NCBI GenBank assembly: GCA_910588125.1
Contig: CAJUPI010000065.1
Span: 1-17,245, forward strand
Length of the DNA stretch: 17,245 bases
Direction of reading: 5' to 3'
Origin: an uncultured Lachnospiraceae bacterium
Lineage (GTDB): Bacteria; Bacillota; Clostridia; Lachnospirales; Lachnospiraceae
Positions 1-5,577 of this stretch are shown in pieces. The notes under the pieces are model-generated. The model worked only from the letters and a program-made list of their open reading frames with translations, was not told where the DNA came from and made no database searches. Each line of letters starts with the position of its first letter. The first letter of the stretch is position 1. A program made the translations under genes and the position numbers.

Positions 1-53
1 CCTGCGACCCCATGCGTGTGATGCATGTGCTCTCCCAGCTGAGCTATGCCTCC
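1..53 (-). tRNA. tRNA-Val(CAC), 3' part cut off by the window edge
   Basis: Read on the - strand from 53, the sequence folds as the 5' two thirds of a tRNA. It has a 7-nt acceptor strand (GGAGGCA), TA, a D-arm GCTC-AGCTGGGA-GAGC, and an anticodon stem CATGC/GCATG closing the 7-nt loop ATCACAC. With U at position 33 the anticodon is CAC, which reads valine GUG codons. The variable region GGGTC and the start of the T-stem (GCAGG) follow before the window ends, so the T-arm and 3' acceptor strand are not visible. A promoter lies just upstream. Confidence 0.88.
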
Positions 54-60
54 GTTCATT

Positions 61-88
61 ATTCTACCACATTTTCTAAAAAATGCAA
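61..88 (-). promoter_or_regulatory. Vegetative promoter of the tRNA
   Basis: On the - strand TTGCAT (83-88) and TAGAAT (61-66) are 16 bp apart. The -10 ends 7 nt before the tRNA 5' end, so the transcript would start almost at the mature end. The rest of the spacer up to the GntR stop codon (89-153) is AT-rich and I see no clear terminator in it. Confidence 0.6.
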
Positions 89-153
89 CTCTTTTTTCTG
101 TTTTTATTAATTTTATTTACTTTCCGGGAATCAGCTTCCACACAGGACATCAG

Positions 154-831
154 CTACACAAAGTAGTCCTTATACTCCACCTCGATGGCATACTTCATTC
201 GGGTCATACTGATATAGAGATGCTTTTTCAATGCATCCTCCAGTTCCTGCTCCTTTTTCTGCTCCAATATGCCCAGCAAGTATGCATGTTCCCTGATAAT
301 ACGCGTAAAATCCGTTTCTGTCACAAAATCAAGCATGCGGAACCGGGTATAATGAAGCTGCTGTGCCTGAATAAATTCCCACAGCTTCTCTTTACCGGTA
401 GCCGTAAACCAAATCCCATGCATCTGTGCGTCCATCGGATAAAACTGTTCCGGCTCAAATTCCGGCTGTTGAATGAGCAATTCCTGCAAACGGATCTGAT
501 GACGGATCTCTTCCATCTGAAACGGTGTTGCCAATTTCATAAAATCCCGCATCACCATCAGCTCCACAGCCACCCGCATATAAATCATCTGACGGATATT
601 CTCCAGGTTCAACCTTGTCACACAAGTACCAGAATAGGGTATGGTATGCACAAAGCCTTGCTCCTGCAAACGTCGAAGCGCTTCCCGGACCGGAGTCCGG
701 GAAACGTCAAAACGACTACACAGTTCATTTTCACTGATCGATTGACCTGGCTTTAACTCCAGCTTTAATATTTCCTTTTTTAAAATCTCGAATACATACT
801 CTCCGCGGTTTTTGCTGCACTTTTCGCCCAT
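154..831 (-). CDS. GntR-family transcriptional regulator, FadR/FCD type
   Basis: A 225-residue DNA-binding regulator. Residues about 8-75 form a GntR winged helix, with the typical run SRTPVREALRRLQEQG in the recognition region. The remainder is an all-helical FCD ligand domain with the Asp/His pattern (DAQMH, REH, KKH) that often binds a metal and a small carboxylate or sugar acid in this family. I chose the ATG at 831 because a GGAGG lies 7 nt upstream; an in-frame ATG at 852 lacks such a site. It starts 35 nt after the SDR gene on the same strand, so the two are probably co-transcribed. The likely role is local control of sugar-acid metabolism, perhaps binding the GTATAC boxes upstream of the SDR gene. 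The ligand is unknown. Confidence 0.9.
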   Translation of the reverse strand: MGEKCSKNRGEYVFEILKKEILKLELKPGQSISENELCSRFDVSRTPVREALRRLQEQGFVHTIPYSGTCVTRLNLENIRQMIYMRVAVELMVMRDFMKLATPFQMEEIRHQIRLQELLIQQPEFEPEQFYPMDAQMHGIWFTATGKEKLWEFIQAQQLHYTRFRMLDFVTETDFTRIIREHAYLLGILEQKKEQELEDALKKHLYISMTRMKYAIEVEYKDYFV

Positions 832-866
832 GGCCAATCCTCCACTCAACAAGCTTGTCCTTTTTA

Positions 867-1670
867 TCAGGATGGCTGCTTTCCAATATATGCCTGAATT
901 CCCCCATCCACATACAAAATCTGGCCATTGACAAAATCAGATGCTGCCGAGGCCAAAAATACTGCCGGGCCCCCTAAGTCAGAAGCTTCCCCCCAACGCC
1001 CTGCCGGGGTCTTGGAAACAATAAACTGATCGAACGGATGCCTTGAGCCGTCCGCCTGCTTTTCCCGCAGTGGCGCTGTCTGAGGCGTGGCAATATAACC
1101 GGGCCCAATGCCATTGCACTGTATATTATATTCGCCGTACTCTGAGGCAATATTTCTGGTCAGCATCTTTAAGCCACCCTTTGCTGCCGCATAAGCGGAA
1201 ACCGTCTCACGTCCAAATTCTGACATCATGGAGCAAATATTGATGATCTTGCCGCCACCCTTTTTAATCATCGCAGGAATCACTGCCTTTGACACGATAA
1301 ATGGCGCATTCAAATCTACATCGATCACCTGGCGGAAATCCTTCGCCGCCATCTCGATCATTGGAATCCGCTTGATGATTCCCGCATTATTTACCAAAAT
1401 ATCGACAGTGCCAACCTCTTTCTCGATCTCAGATACCGTGGCATTCACCGCATCTTCATCTGTCACGTCACAGACATAACCATGTGCCTGGATCCCTTCC
1501 TCTTTATAAGCGGCAACCCCCTTATCCACCAGCTCCTGACGAATATCATTAAATACAATCGTAGCTCCTGCTCCTGCCATCGCTTTGGCAATCGCAAAGC
1601 CGATACCATAAGATGCTCCGGTTATCCATGCCACTTTACCTTCCAGGGAATAGTTTTTCATGTAGTCCAT
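867..1670 (-). CDS. SDR oxidoreductase, gluconate 5-dehydrogenase-like
   Basis: A 267-residue classical short-chain dehydrogenase. It shows the NAD(P)-binding TGASYGIG (17-24), NNAG (94-97), catalytic Ser147 and YxxxK (Tyr160, Lys164). The C-terminal PxxxGRWGE and YVDGG segments match the gluconate 5-dehydrogenase / 2-deoxy-gluconate 3-dehydrogenase group, which interconverts gluconate-type sugar acids and their keto forms in the cytoplasm. The exact substrate cannot be read from sequence; 2-dehydro-3-deoxy-gluconate 5-dehydrogenase (KduD-like) is the main alternative. The start has AAGGAG about 9 nt upstream. It is first in a two-gene unit with the GntR regulator and has operator-like palindromes over its promoter. 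Confidence 0.85.
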   Translation of the reverse strand: MDYMKNYSLEGKVAWITGASYGIGFAIAKAMAGAGATIVFNDIRQELVDKGVAAYKEEGIQAHGYVCDVTDEDAVNATVSEIEKEVGTVDILVNNAGIIKRIPMIEMAAKDFRQVIDVDLNAPFIVSKAVIPAMIKKGGGKIINICSMMSEFGRETVSAYAAAKGGLKMLTRNIASEYGEYNIQCNGIGPGYIATPQTAPLREKQADGSRHPFDQFIVSKTPAGRWGEASDLGGPAVFLASAASDFVNGQILYVDGGIQAYIGKQPS

Positions 1671-1703
1671 GTGATTCTTCTCCTTTTTCTTGACAAACGC
1701 ATT

Positions 1704-1752
1704 TCGTATACATTATATCATAATTGTATACAAGTTTCTTATATGTGTACAA
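1704..1752 (-). promoter_or_regulatory. Promoter with three GTATAC-type operator boxes for the SDR-gntR unit
   Basis: On the - strand a TATAAT (1712-1717) lies 41 nt upstream of the SDR start; no good -35 is visible at 16-18 bp. Around it are the perfect palindrome TTGTATACAA (1724-1733), a second GTATAC core (1706-1711) touching the -10, and a degenerate copy TTGTACACAT (1743-1752). FCD-type GntR regulators commonly bind short palindromes of this TnGTnnnACnA form. I infer that the linked GntR protein binds here and represses its own unit. Confidence 0.55.
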
Positions 1753-1850
1753 TACCATAATTATCCTCAAAATACAATAGGCACTTTTCACAAATTCCAT
1801 TTCTGTTCTTTGGTTACTTTTCTATGGCGCTATCTAAATATATCAAGAAG

Positions 1851-1966
1851 GCCATTTCCCCTATCCTGTGTCTGGACCGCTCACATACAGCCTGCTTTAA
1901 AAGGGAAATCCATCCATATCAGGCAGTGCGTTCGTGAACAGCCGGACACTAGATACGGGAAATGGC
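1851..1966. repeat. Long imperfect inverted repeat in the cotJC-SDR spacer
   Basis: Arms 1851-1875 and 1942-1966 are reverse complements at 21 of 25 positions, separated by 66 bp. The spacer 1671-1998 holds no gene I can support: a 129-codon + strand frame runs through it but has no recognisable protein character and overlaps the end of cotJC. The arms could be ends of a small non-autonomous element, the stem of a structured RNA, or the remains of something larger. There is no obvious target-site duplication. Confidence 0.5.
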
Positions 1967-1998
1967 TGGCGTTTTCTTTAGCAACACATCCTAAAAAA

Positions 1999-2628
1999 TT
2001 ATTGTTGTCTATTGGAATTGCATGGTTTCTGGCTCGGATCAAAGGCTGGATTGAAAGCATAGAAATTGCGGCTGTCTAAGTGATCCTGAACATCACGCAG
2101 AGCCTCACCGAAACGCTGAAAATGAACGATCTCCCGTTCACGCAGAAAGCGGATGGGATCGCATACATCGTGATCCTTTACCATGCGCAGGATATTGTCA
2201 TAGGTGGTGCGAGCTTTTTGCTCTGCTGCCAAATCCTCAAAAAGATCTGTGATCGGATCACCCTTGGACTGGAATTCACAGGCATTGAAAGGGATTCCGC
2301 CAGCAGCCTGGGGCCAGATACCGGTGGTGTGGTCGATATAGTAAGGGCCAAATCCCGATTCTTCAATCTCTTGCGGGGTCAGATCACGGGTCAGTTGATG
2401 GACAATCGCAGCGATAATCTCCCAATGAGCAAGTTCTTCAGTACCTATATCTGTCAAAATTGCCTTTCCTTTTTCATATGGCATAGCATAGCGCTGAGAC
2501 AGATATCGCATGGAAGCGGCGCTTTCACCGTCCGGCCCACCATATTGACTGATTATGAACTGTGCCAGTTTGGGATTCGTCTGTGATATTTTCACCGGAT
2601 ATTGCAAACGTTTCTCATATCTCCACAT
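1999..2628 (-). CDS. cotJC: Spore coat protein CotJC (manganese catalase-like)
   Basis: A 209-residue member of the dimanganese-catalase/CotJC family, a structural or enzymatic spore-coat component made in the mother cell. The expected metal ligands are all present: Glu35, Glu65, His68, Glu136 and His169 (contexts GPDGES, TEELAH, LAAEQ and EIVHFQ). A working dimetal site is therefore plausible and it may remove peroxide at the spore surface. Length is close to that of other CotJC proteins. It begins 1 nt after the cotJB stop codon, with its GGAGG inside the cotJB end, which implies translational coupling. It is the last gene of the cotJABC operon. Confidence 0.95.
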   Translation of the reverse strand: MWRYEKRLQYPVKISQTNPKLAQFIISQYGGPDGESAASMRYLSQRYAMPYEKGKAILTDIGTEELAHWEIIAAIVHQLTRDLTPQEIEESGFGPYYIDHTTGIWPQAAGGIPFNACEFQSKGDPITDLFEDLAAEQKARTTYDNILRMVKDHDVCDPIRFLREREIVHFQRFGEALRDVQDHLDSRNFYAFNPAFDPSQKPCNSNRQQ

Positions 2629-2629
2629 A

Positions 2630-2878
2630 TTACATTCCTCCTTCCCAAGGCCAGGGATTGTTGATCCAAGACCAGGTATCTACATTAACCTGGTTGCTCA
2701 TCAGCGGTCCATAAGATTGCTCATAGGAAGCTACGGCATCCTGGTTCGCCTTGCGAATATACTGATAATATTCCATCGCCTGTTTATCCCCGGGGTGAGT
2801 ATCCAGATACAGGGTAATTTCGTCTAAAGCAAAGCCCGTTTCGTATACCTTTTGTAATAATGCATTCCCACACGTCAT
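2630..2878 (-). CDS. cotJB: Spore coat protein CotJB
   Basis: A small (82-residue) CotJB-family protein, recognised from the LDEITLYLDTHPGDKQAMEYY segment, shortened here to its core LDEITLYLDTHPGD, and a Trp-rich tail (WSWINNPWPWEGG). I place the start at the ATG at 2878, which overlaps the cotJA stop as TAATG and has GGAGG 8 nt upstream. A GTG at 2887 would add three residues but sits only 3 nt from that ribosome-binding site. The family is needed with CotJA and CotJC for coat assembly in Bacillus; its biochemical role is unknown. Confidence 0.93.
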   Translation of the reverse strand: MTCGNALLQKVYETGFALDEITLYLDTHPGDKQAMEYYQYIRKANQDAVASYEQSYGPLMSNQVNVDTWSWINNPWPWEGGM

Positions 2879-3351
2879 TATCGGCACCTCCCCATCACAA
2901 ATGGCAGATCCAGTTCAGGAAAAATCGTTCCCCGGGCAAATCCCTGCTCCACAGGATATGTTTGCCCCCATCTCTGCCAGGGAACGTATCCCATGCCAAC
3001 AGGCATCTGATTGATATTATCGTTCGGGAACAATGGATTTACACCGGTATTCTGCCCGGCAGCAGTTCCATTTGGCTGTAAAACAGCGGCTGCCGCTGTG
3101 CTTTGCGGCCGGGCATGAGCTATCGCCTGTTGAACTGGAGGCTGGGTCTGAGGTATCGGGGGCTGAGCCGGGGGCATCGGGGGCTGGGTCTGGGGTATAG
3201 CGGGAATCCGGGCAGGTAATGGCAAGAACTGGTCATCGCACATATCGCATCGATGATGGCAATCACATCTGCAATCCGTATTCATGCAGGGCGGAGCAGG
3301 AATCTGCGGCCTGCAGAAACAGCCACACCTCTGGTTACTGTTTTGATTCAT
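2878..3351 (-). CDS. cotJA: CotJA-domain spore coat protein with Cys-rich and Pro/Gln-rich N-terminal extension
   Basis: A 157-residue protein. Residues about 105-157 are a standard CotJA domain (MPVGMGYVPWQRWG, then GTIFPELDLPF). Ahead of it are a Cys-rich head with nine Cys in residues 9-38 (C-x-C-x-C and C-x-C-x-C clusters with His-His), a Pro/Gln linker of repeated QTQPP/PPxPPAQPP units, and an Ala/Gln stretch. Ordinary CotJA proteins are about half this size, so the N-terminal part is an addition. The start at 3351 has AAAGGAG 9 nt upstream; the longer frame to 3504 has no such site. The gene is translationally coupled to cotJB. I infer that the Cys head may cross-link or bind metal in the coat. 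Confidence 0.9.
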   Translation of the reverse strand: MNQNSNQRCGCFCRPQIPAPPCMNTDCRCDCHHRCDMCDDQFLPLPARIPAIPQTQPPMPPAQPPIPQTQPPVQQAIAHARPQSTAAAAVLQPNGTAAGQNTGVNPLFPNDNINQMPVGMGYVPWQRWGQTYPVEQGFARGTIFPELDLPFVMGRCR

Positions 3352-3390
3352 AGATGAAAGCTCCTTTCCAGGATTGGAAGTTTCTAATGA

Positions 3391-3419
3391 TATAAATATG
3401 AAAAAAAAGGCAAAAGGTT
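3391..3419 (-). promoter_or_regulatory. Weak candidate sporulation promoter of cotJABC
   Basis: On the - strand AACC (3416-3419) and CATATTTATA (3391-3400) are 15 bp apart, a loose fit to the mother-cell SigK pattern (mACm, then CATAnnnTA). Bacillus cotJ is SigE-dependent, and I see no convincing SigE pair here. The call rests mainly on context. Confidence 0.25.
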
Positions 3420-3462
3420 CCTGTTTGTTATTCTCTGTAAAATGTAATGGCACTAAGGATGT

Positions 3463-3491
3463 CACACTTGTCTGCCTCCGCTCATACGATA
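3463..3491 (+). promoter_or_regulatory. SigK-type (late mother cell) promoter of the Cys/Asn-rich gene
   Basis: CACA (3463-3466), 16 bp, then CATACGATA (3483-3491) fits the published SigK consensus mACm-N16/17-CATAnnnTA at every fixed position. Transcription would start near 3498, giving a leader of about 27 nt that contains AAAGGAG 9 nt before the ATG at 3525. Confidence 0.65.
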
Positions 3492-3524
3492 CATTACAAA
3501 ACAAAATAAAAGGAGTTTTTCAAT

Positions 3525-3938
3525 ATGTGTGGATGCAATTGTAATAGATGGGGAATCGGTATCGGATGCTGCAGATGTAACTGCAAATGCAACTGCAATT
3601 GTAATAACAGTGGTACTAACGGAGCCTGCTGCAACAATAACAATTGCTGCTGCAACTGCAATAACAACAACTGCTGCAATACCGGAAACGGTGTCTGCGG
3701 CTGTAATACAGGAAATGGCTCCTGCAATTCCTGTTCCTCTAACAATGGTTGCTGTAATAATAATTCCTGCGGATGCAACCGCTGCAATTGTACCTGTAGC
3801 TGCCGGTGCTATCGTGCCGGTTTCCGCGATGGATACAATCAGGGATATCAGGATGGCTGCAATGCCTGTAGCAACCCTTGCGGCGATGCCGGCATCATGC
3901 CTCTTGCCGCCGGTGACGGTTGCAACAGCTGTGATTAA
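3525..3938 (+). CDS. Cys/Asn-rich low-complexity protein, probable spore coat or crust component
   Basis: A 137-residue protein with 36 Cys and 33 Asn, half of its length. Residues 1-95 are almost entirely C-x-C, CC and Asn-run motifs with Gly and Ser. Residues 96-109 carry a (G-F/Y-x-x)n segment, GFRDGYNQGYQDG. The tail has four more CxxC-like pairs or singles. There is no signal peptide or membrane helix. AAAGGAG lies 9 nt before the ATG, a SigK-type promoter precedes it, and a strong terminator follows. It is divergent from cotJABC, whose CotJA also has a Cys-rich head. I do not recognise the family. An insoluble disulfide-linked coat or crust protein, as with Bacillus CotY/CotZ in general character only, is the best inference; metal binding is an alternative. 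Overlapping frames on both strands here are artefacts of the repetitive codons. Confidence 0.85.
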   Translation: MCGCNCNRWGIGIGCCRCNCKCNCNCNNSGTNGACCNNNNCCCNCNNNNCCNTGNGVCGCNTGNGSCNSCSSNNGCCNNNSCGCNRCNCTCSCRCYRAGFRDGYNQGYQDGCNACSNPCGDAGIMPLAAGDGCNSCD

Positions 3939-3976
3939 GCAATCAAAAACCAAGCGGGGCGTAAACCTTAAAAAGA

Positions 3977-4018
3977 AGAGCAAAAACCAGCGGCCAAATG
4001 GCCGCTGGTTTTTGCTCT
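3977..4018. terminator. Bidirectional intrinsic terminator, perfect 20-bp stem
   Basis: Arms 3977-3996 and 3999-4018 are exact reverse complements. The GC-rich core (CCAGCGGCC/GGCCGCTGG) is flanked by A5 on one side and T5 on the other, so it works in both directions. It lies between the ends of two convergent genes, the Cys/Asn-rich gene (+) and the CBS gene (-). Confidence 0.93.
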
Positions 4019-4063
4019 CTCATATATCCCCTCACGTACAGGCTTCCCTCAAGCCTATATATC

Positions 4064-4495
4064 TTATGCCTGGGCCAATATTCTGCCATGCCCCGGCATT
4101 TTCTTTTCATAAAAATATCGGATAATATCTTTTCTGGTGATAATCCCGATAAAATATCCCCGATCATCCACCACTGGCACAAAATTCTGATTGAGAGCCT
4201 TATCAATCAGATCTTCCATATCTGCTTTCGCATTAACCGGTAAGTTATCCATCCGCCGGCGGATGGTCGTGACGGGAATGCTCTCCGCCTCACGCAGGTT
4301 CAAATTATACTGATTCTTAATTCCCCACAACAAATCTCCCTCGGTCAGCGTTCCCACATATTCTCCGCCCCGGTTCAGCATGGGAACCGAAGAATATTGA
4401 TGAAACTCCATCCGCTCCAATGCCTGACGGAGAGAATCCTCTTCATAAACACAAGCCACCTCGCTCTTTGGTGTAATAAAAAACAAAATATTCAT
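4064..4495 (-). CDS. Two-CBS-domain protein
   Basis: A 143-residue protein made almost wholly of a tandem CBS pair, at about residues 5-60 and 75-130. It shows typical repeats such as SSVPMLNRGGEYVGTLTEGD and NFVPVVDDRGYFIGIITRKD. Stand-alone CBS pairs bind adenine nucleotides (AMP, ATP, c-di-AMP) and act as sensors or partners of other proteins; which one applies here is unknown. I prefer the ATG at 4495, with GAGGT just upstream, over an in-frame GTG at 4510 whose purine-rich site is too close. It is monocistronic, between a terminator on each side. Confidence 0.88.
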   Translation of the reverse strand: MNILFFITPKSEVACVYEEDSLRQALERMEFHQYSSVPMLNRGGEYVGTLTEGDLLWGIKNQYNLNLREAESIPVTTIRRRMDNLPVNAKADMEDLIDKALNQNFVPVVDDRGYFIGIITRKDIIRYFYEKKMPGHGRILAQA

Positions 4496-4597
4496 ATGTA
4501 CCTCTGCCACTTTCCTTTTGCTTAACTTCTTCTTTGCACACCTTCACACTGGCTCAGAATCATCTTGCCCGATGCTCCATGTGCTACTTTTAAAAAC

Positions 4598-4606
4598 AGT
4601 ATATCA
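4598..4606 (-). promoter_or_regulatory. Extended -10 promoter of the CBS gene
   Basis: On the - strand TGATATACT (TGn plus TATACT at 4598-4603) lies about 100 nt upstream of the CBS start in an AT-rich stretch. No good -35 is visible at 17 bp, which is common for extended -10 promoters. The leader of about 95 nt shows no clear structure. Confidence 0.4.
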
Positions 4607-4686
4607 TATCAAAATCGCAAATTTATGAACACTTTATTAAAAAAGCTTAAAAAATAAAAATTAAACAGTAAAATTGCACAAAAATC

Positions 4687-4720
4687 GCCACAGATACTTG
4701 ATACCTCAAATCTCTGTGGC
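4687..4720 (-). terminator. Terminator after spoIIQ
   Basis: On the - strand GCCACAGA (4713-4720) pairs with TCTGTGGC (4687-4694) and is followed by GATTTTTG. It lies 21 nt after the spoIIQ stop codon. The 18-nt loop can form a small inner stem. Confidence 0.8.
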
Positions 4721-4741
4721 AATCTTTGTCTCTTTTTACTG

Positions 4742-5530
4742 CTATTCCAGGTAATCCAGCGGATCAATCGCATTTCCCTGATAATTCATCTGAAAATACA
4801 GATTGCTTCCCTCAATCGTATAGTACTTTGTCGGCTCTGCCAAATATCCCAGCAATTGGCCTTTTTCCAGATATTCTCCCTCGGCAGCCGCCACTTCCTT
4901 GAGCTGCCCGCAAACGGCCGTATACTCATTGCCCAAATCCAAAGTTAAATAGTTCCCAATCTCCTCATTCGCACCGACTTCCGTTACCCGGGCGTTGACA
5001 GGAGCATAGACCGGGCTGCTGACCTCTCCCTGAATGATCAGTCCCGGATTGCATTTATACTGATCCAGAGTCGGAAAATAAATGGTGGAATCCATGCTGT
5101 AATCCAACACCACATTTCCCATCACTGGCCAGCCCGCCCGGCTGGTATCTGAAAAATCCAGTACCAGGGCTTTAGCGGCATCCATTCCGGTTCCCACTGC
5201 CTGTGCTTTCGGAGCTGCGCTCTCACCGGAGCCCTTTGTTTTCTCCTGTACTACCGTATCGGGATTGGCCTCCTGTTTTGCCACCTTCTCCTGCGTATCC
5301 TCGATCGTTCTGGCATTTGATTCTCCTGCCACCGATATCTGAGATTCTTCTTTTGTCTCTCCGGCCAGAAGATTTTCCTGCCCCTGCATCTCTACATAGG
5401 GATTTTGCTCCTGCCCGTCTCCTCGGTTCATTGTAACAACACCTGCCGCAGCAACTATAGTCAGCAGGCCCAGTACCAGCATGACAAGGAATAGTTTGTC
5501 CTTGAACATTTGATTAATTCTCTCTTTCAC
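4742..5530 (-). CDS. spoIIQ: SpoIIQ-like stage II sporulation protein (inactive M23 peptidase fold)
   Basis: A 262-residue membrane protein with a short cytoplasmic head, one membrane helix at about 12-33, an acidic and polar linker to about 130, and an M23/LytM-like beta domain at about 133-260. SpoIIQ sits in the forespore membrane and joins mother-cell SpoIIIAH across the septum, for engulfment and the feeding-tube channel. The LytM zinc site appears lost: the HxxxD region reads NPGLI (161-165), the HxH motif reads NLY (243-245), and the upstream His region reads AVCGQL. The start is GTG at 5530, with a near-perfect GAGGTGAT 5 nt upstream. It follows spoIID by 41 nt, the order known in clostridia. 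M23 family is certain; the SpoIIQ name rests on neighbour and architecture. Confidence 0.85.
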   Translation of the reverse strand: MKERINQMFKDKLFLVMLVLGLLTIVAAAGVVTMNRGDGQEQNPYVEMQGQENLLAGETKEESQISVAGESNARTIEDTQEKVAKQEANPDTVVQEKTKGSGESAAPKAQAVGTGMDAAKALVLDFSDTSRAGWPVMGNVVLDYSMDSTIYFPTLDQYKCNPGLIIQGEVSSPVYAPVNARVTEVGANEEIGNYLTLDLGNEYTAVCGQLKEVAAAEGEYLEKGQLLGYLAEPTKYYTIEGSNLYFQMNYQGNAIDPLDYLE

Positions 5531-5548
5531 CGTTTATCACCTCGGTAG

Positions 5549-5577
5549 TAGTTTTACCAAAGTGCCTCAAGTTATTC
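5549..5577 (-). promoter_or_regulatory. Candidate forespore (SigF-type) promoter of spoIIQ
   Basis: On the - strand GGTAAAACTA (5549-5558) fits the SigF -10 pattern GGnrAnAnTw at every position. GAATA (5573-5577), overlapping the spoIID stop codon, is a partial -35 with a 14-bp spacer, one short of the usual. The predicted start falls at or in the ribosome-binding site, leaving a very short leader, which tempers confidence. Confidence 0.45.

Noticed and set aside
46..756. 236-codon + strand frame opposite the GntR gene
   Set aside because: It is the antisense shadow of a well-supported regulator and partly overlaps the tRNA.
1690..2079. 129-codon + strand frame
   Set aside because: It overlaps the end of cotJC, has no ribosome-binding site, and its sequence has no recognisable protein character.
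3525..3800. Possible tandem repeat or CRISPR-like array
   Set aside because: The repetition is irregular Cys and Asn codons inside one open frame, with no constant repeat unit or spacer length.
3462..4125. Long Ala/Thr/Ile-rich frames (3529-4125 +, 3462-3983 -) and a Gln/Leu-rich frame (3494-3787 -) over the Cys/Asn-rich gene
   Set aside because: They are other-frame readings of repetitive TGC/AAC codons, lack ribosome-binding sites and run through the terminator; only the 3525-3938 frame has a promoter and ribosome-binding site.
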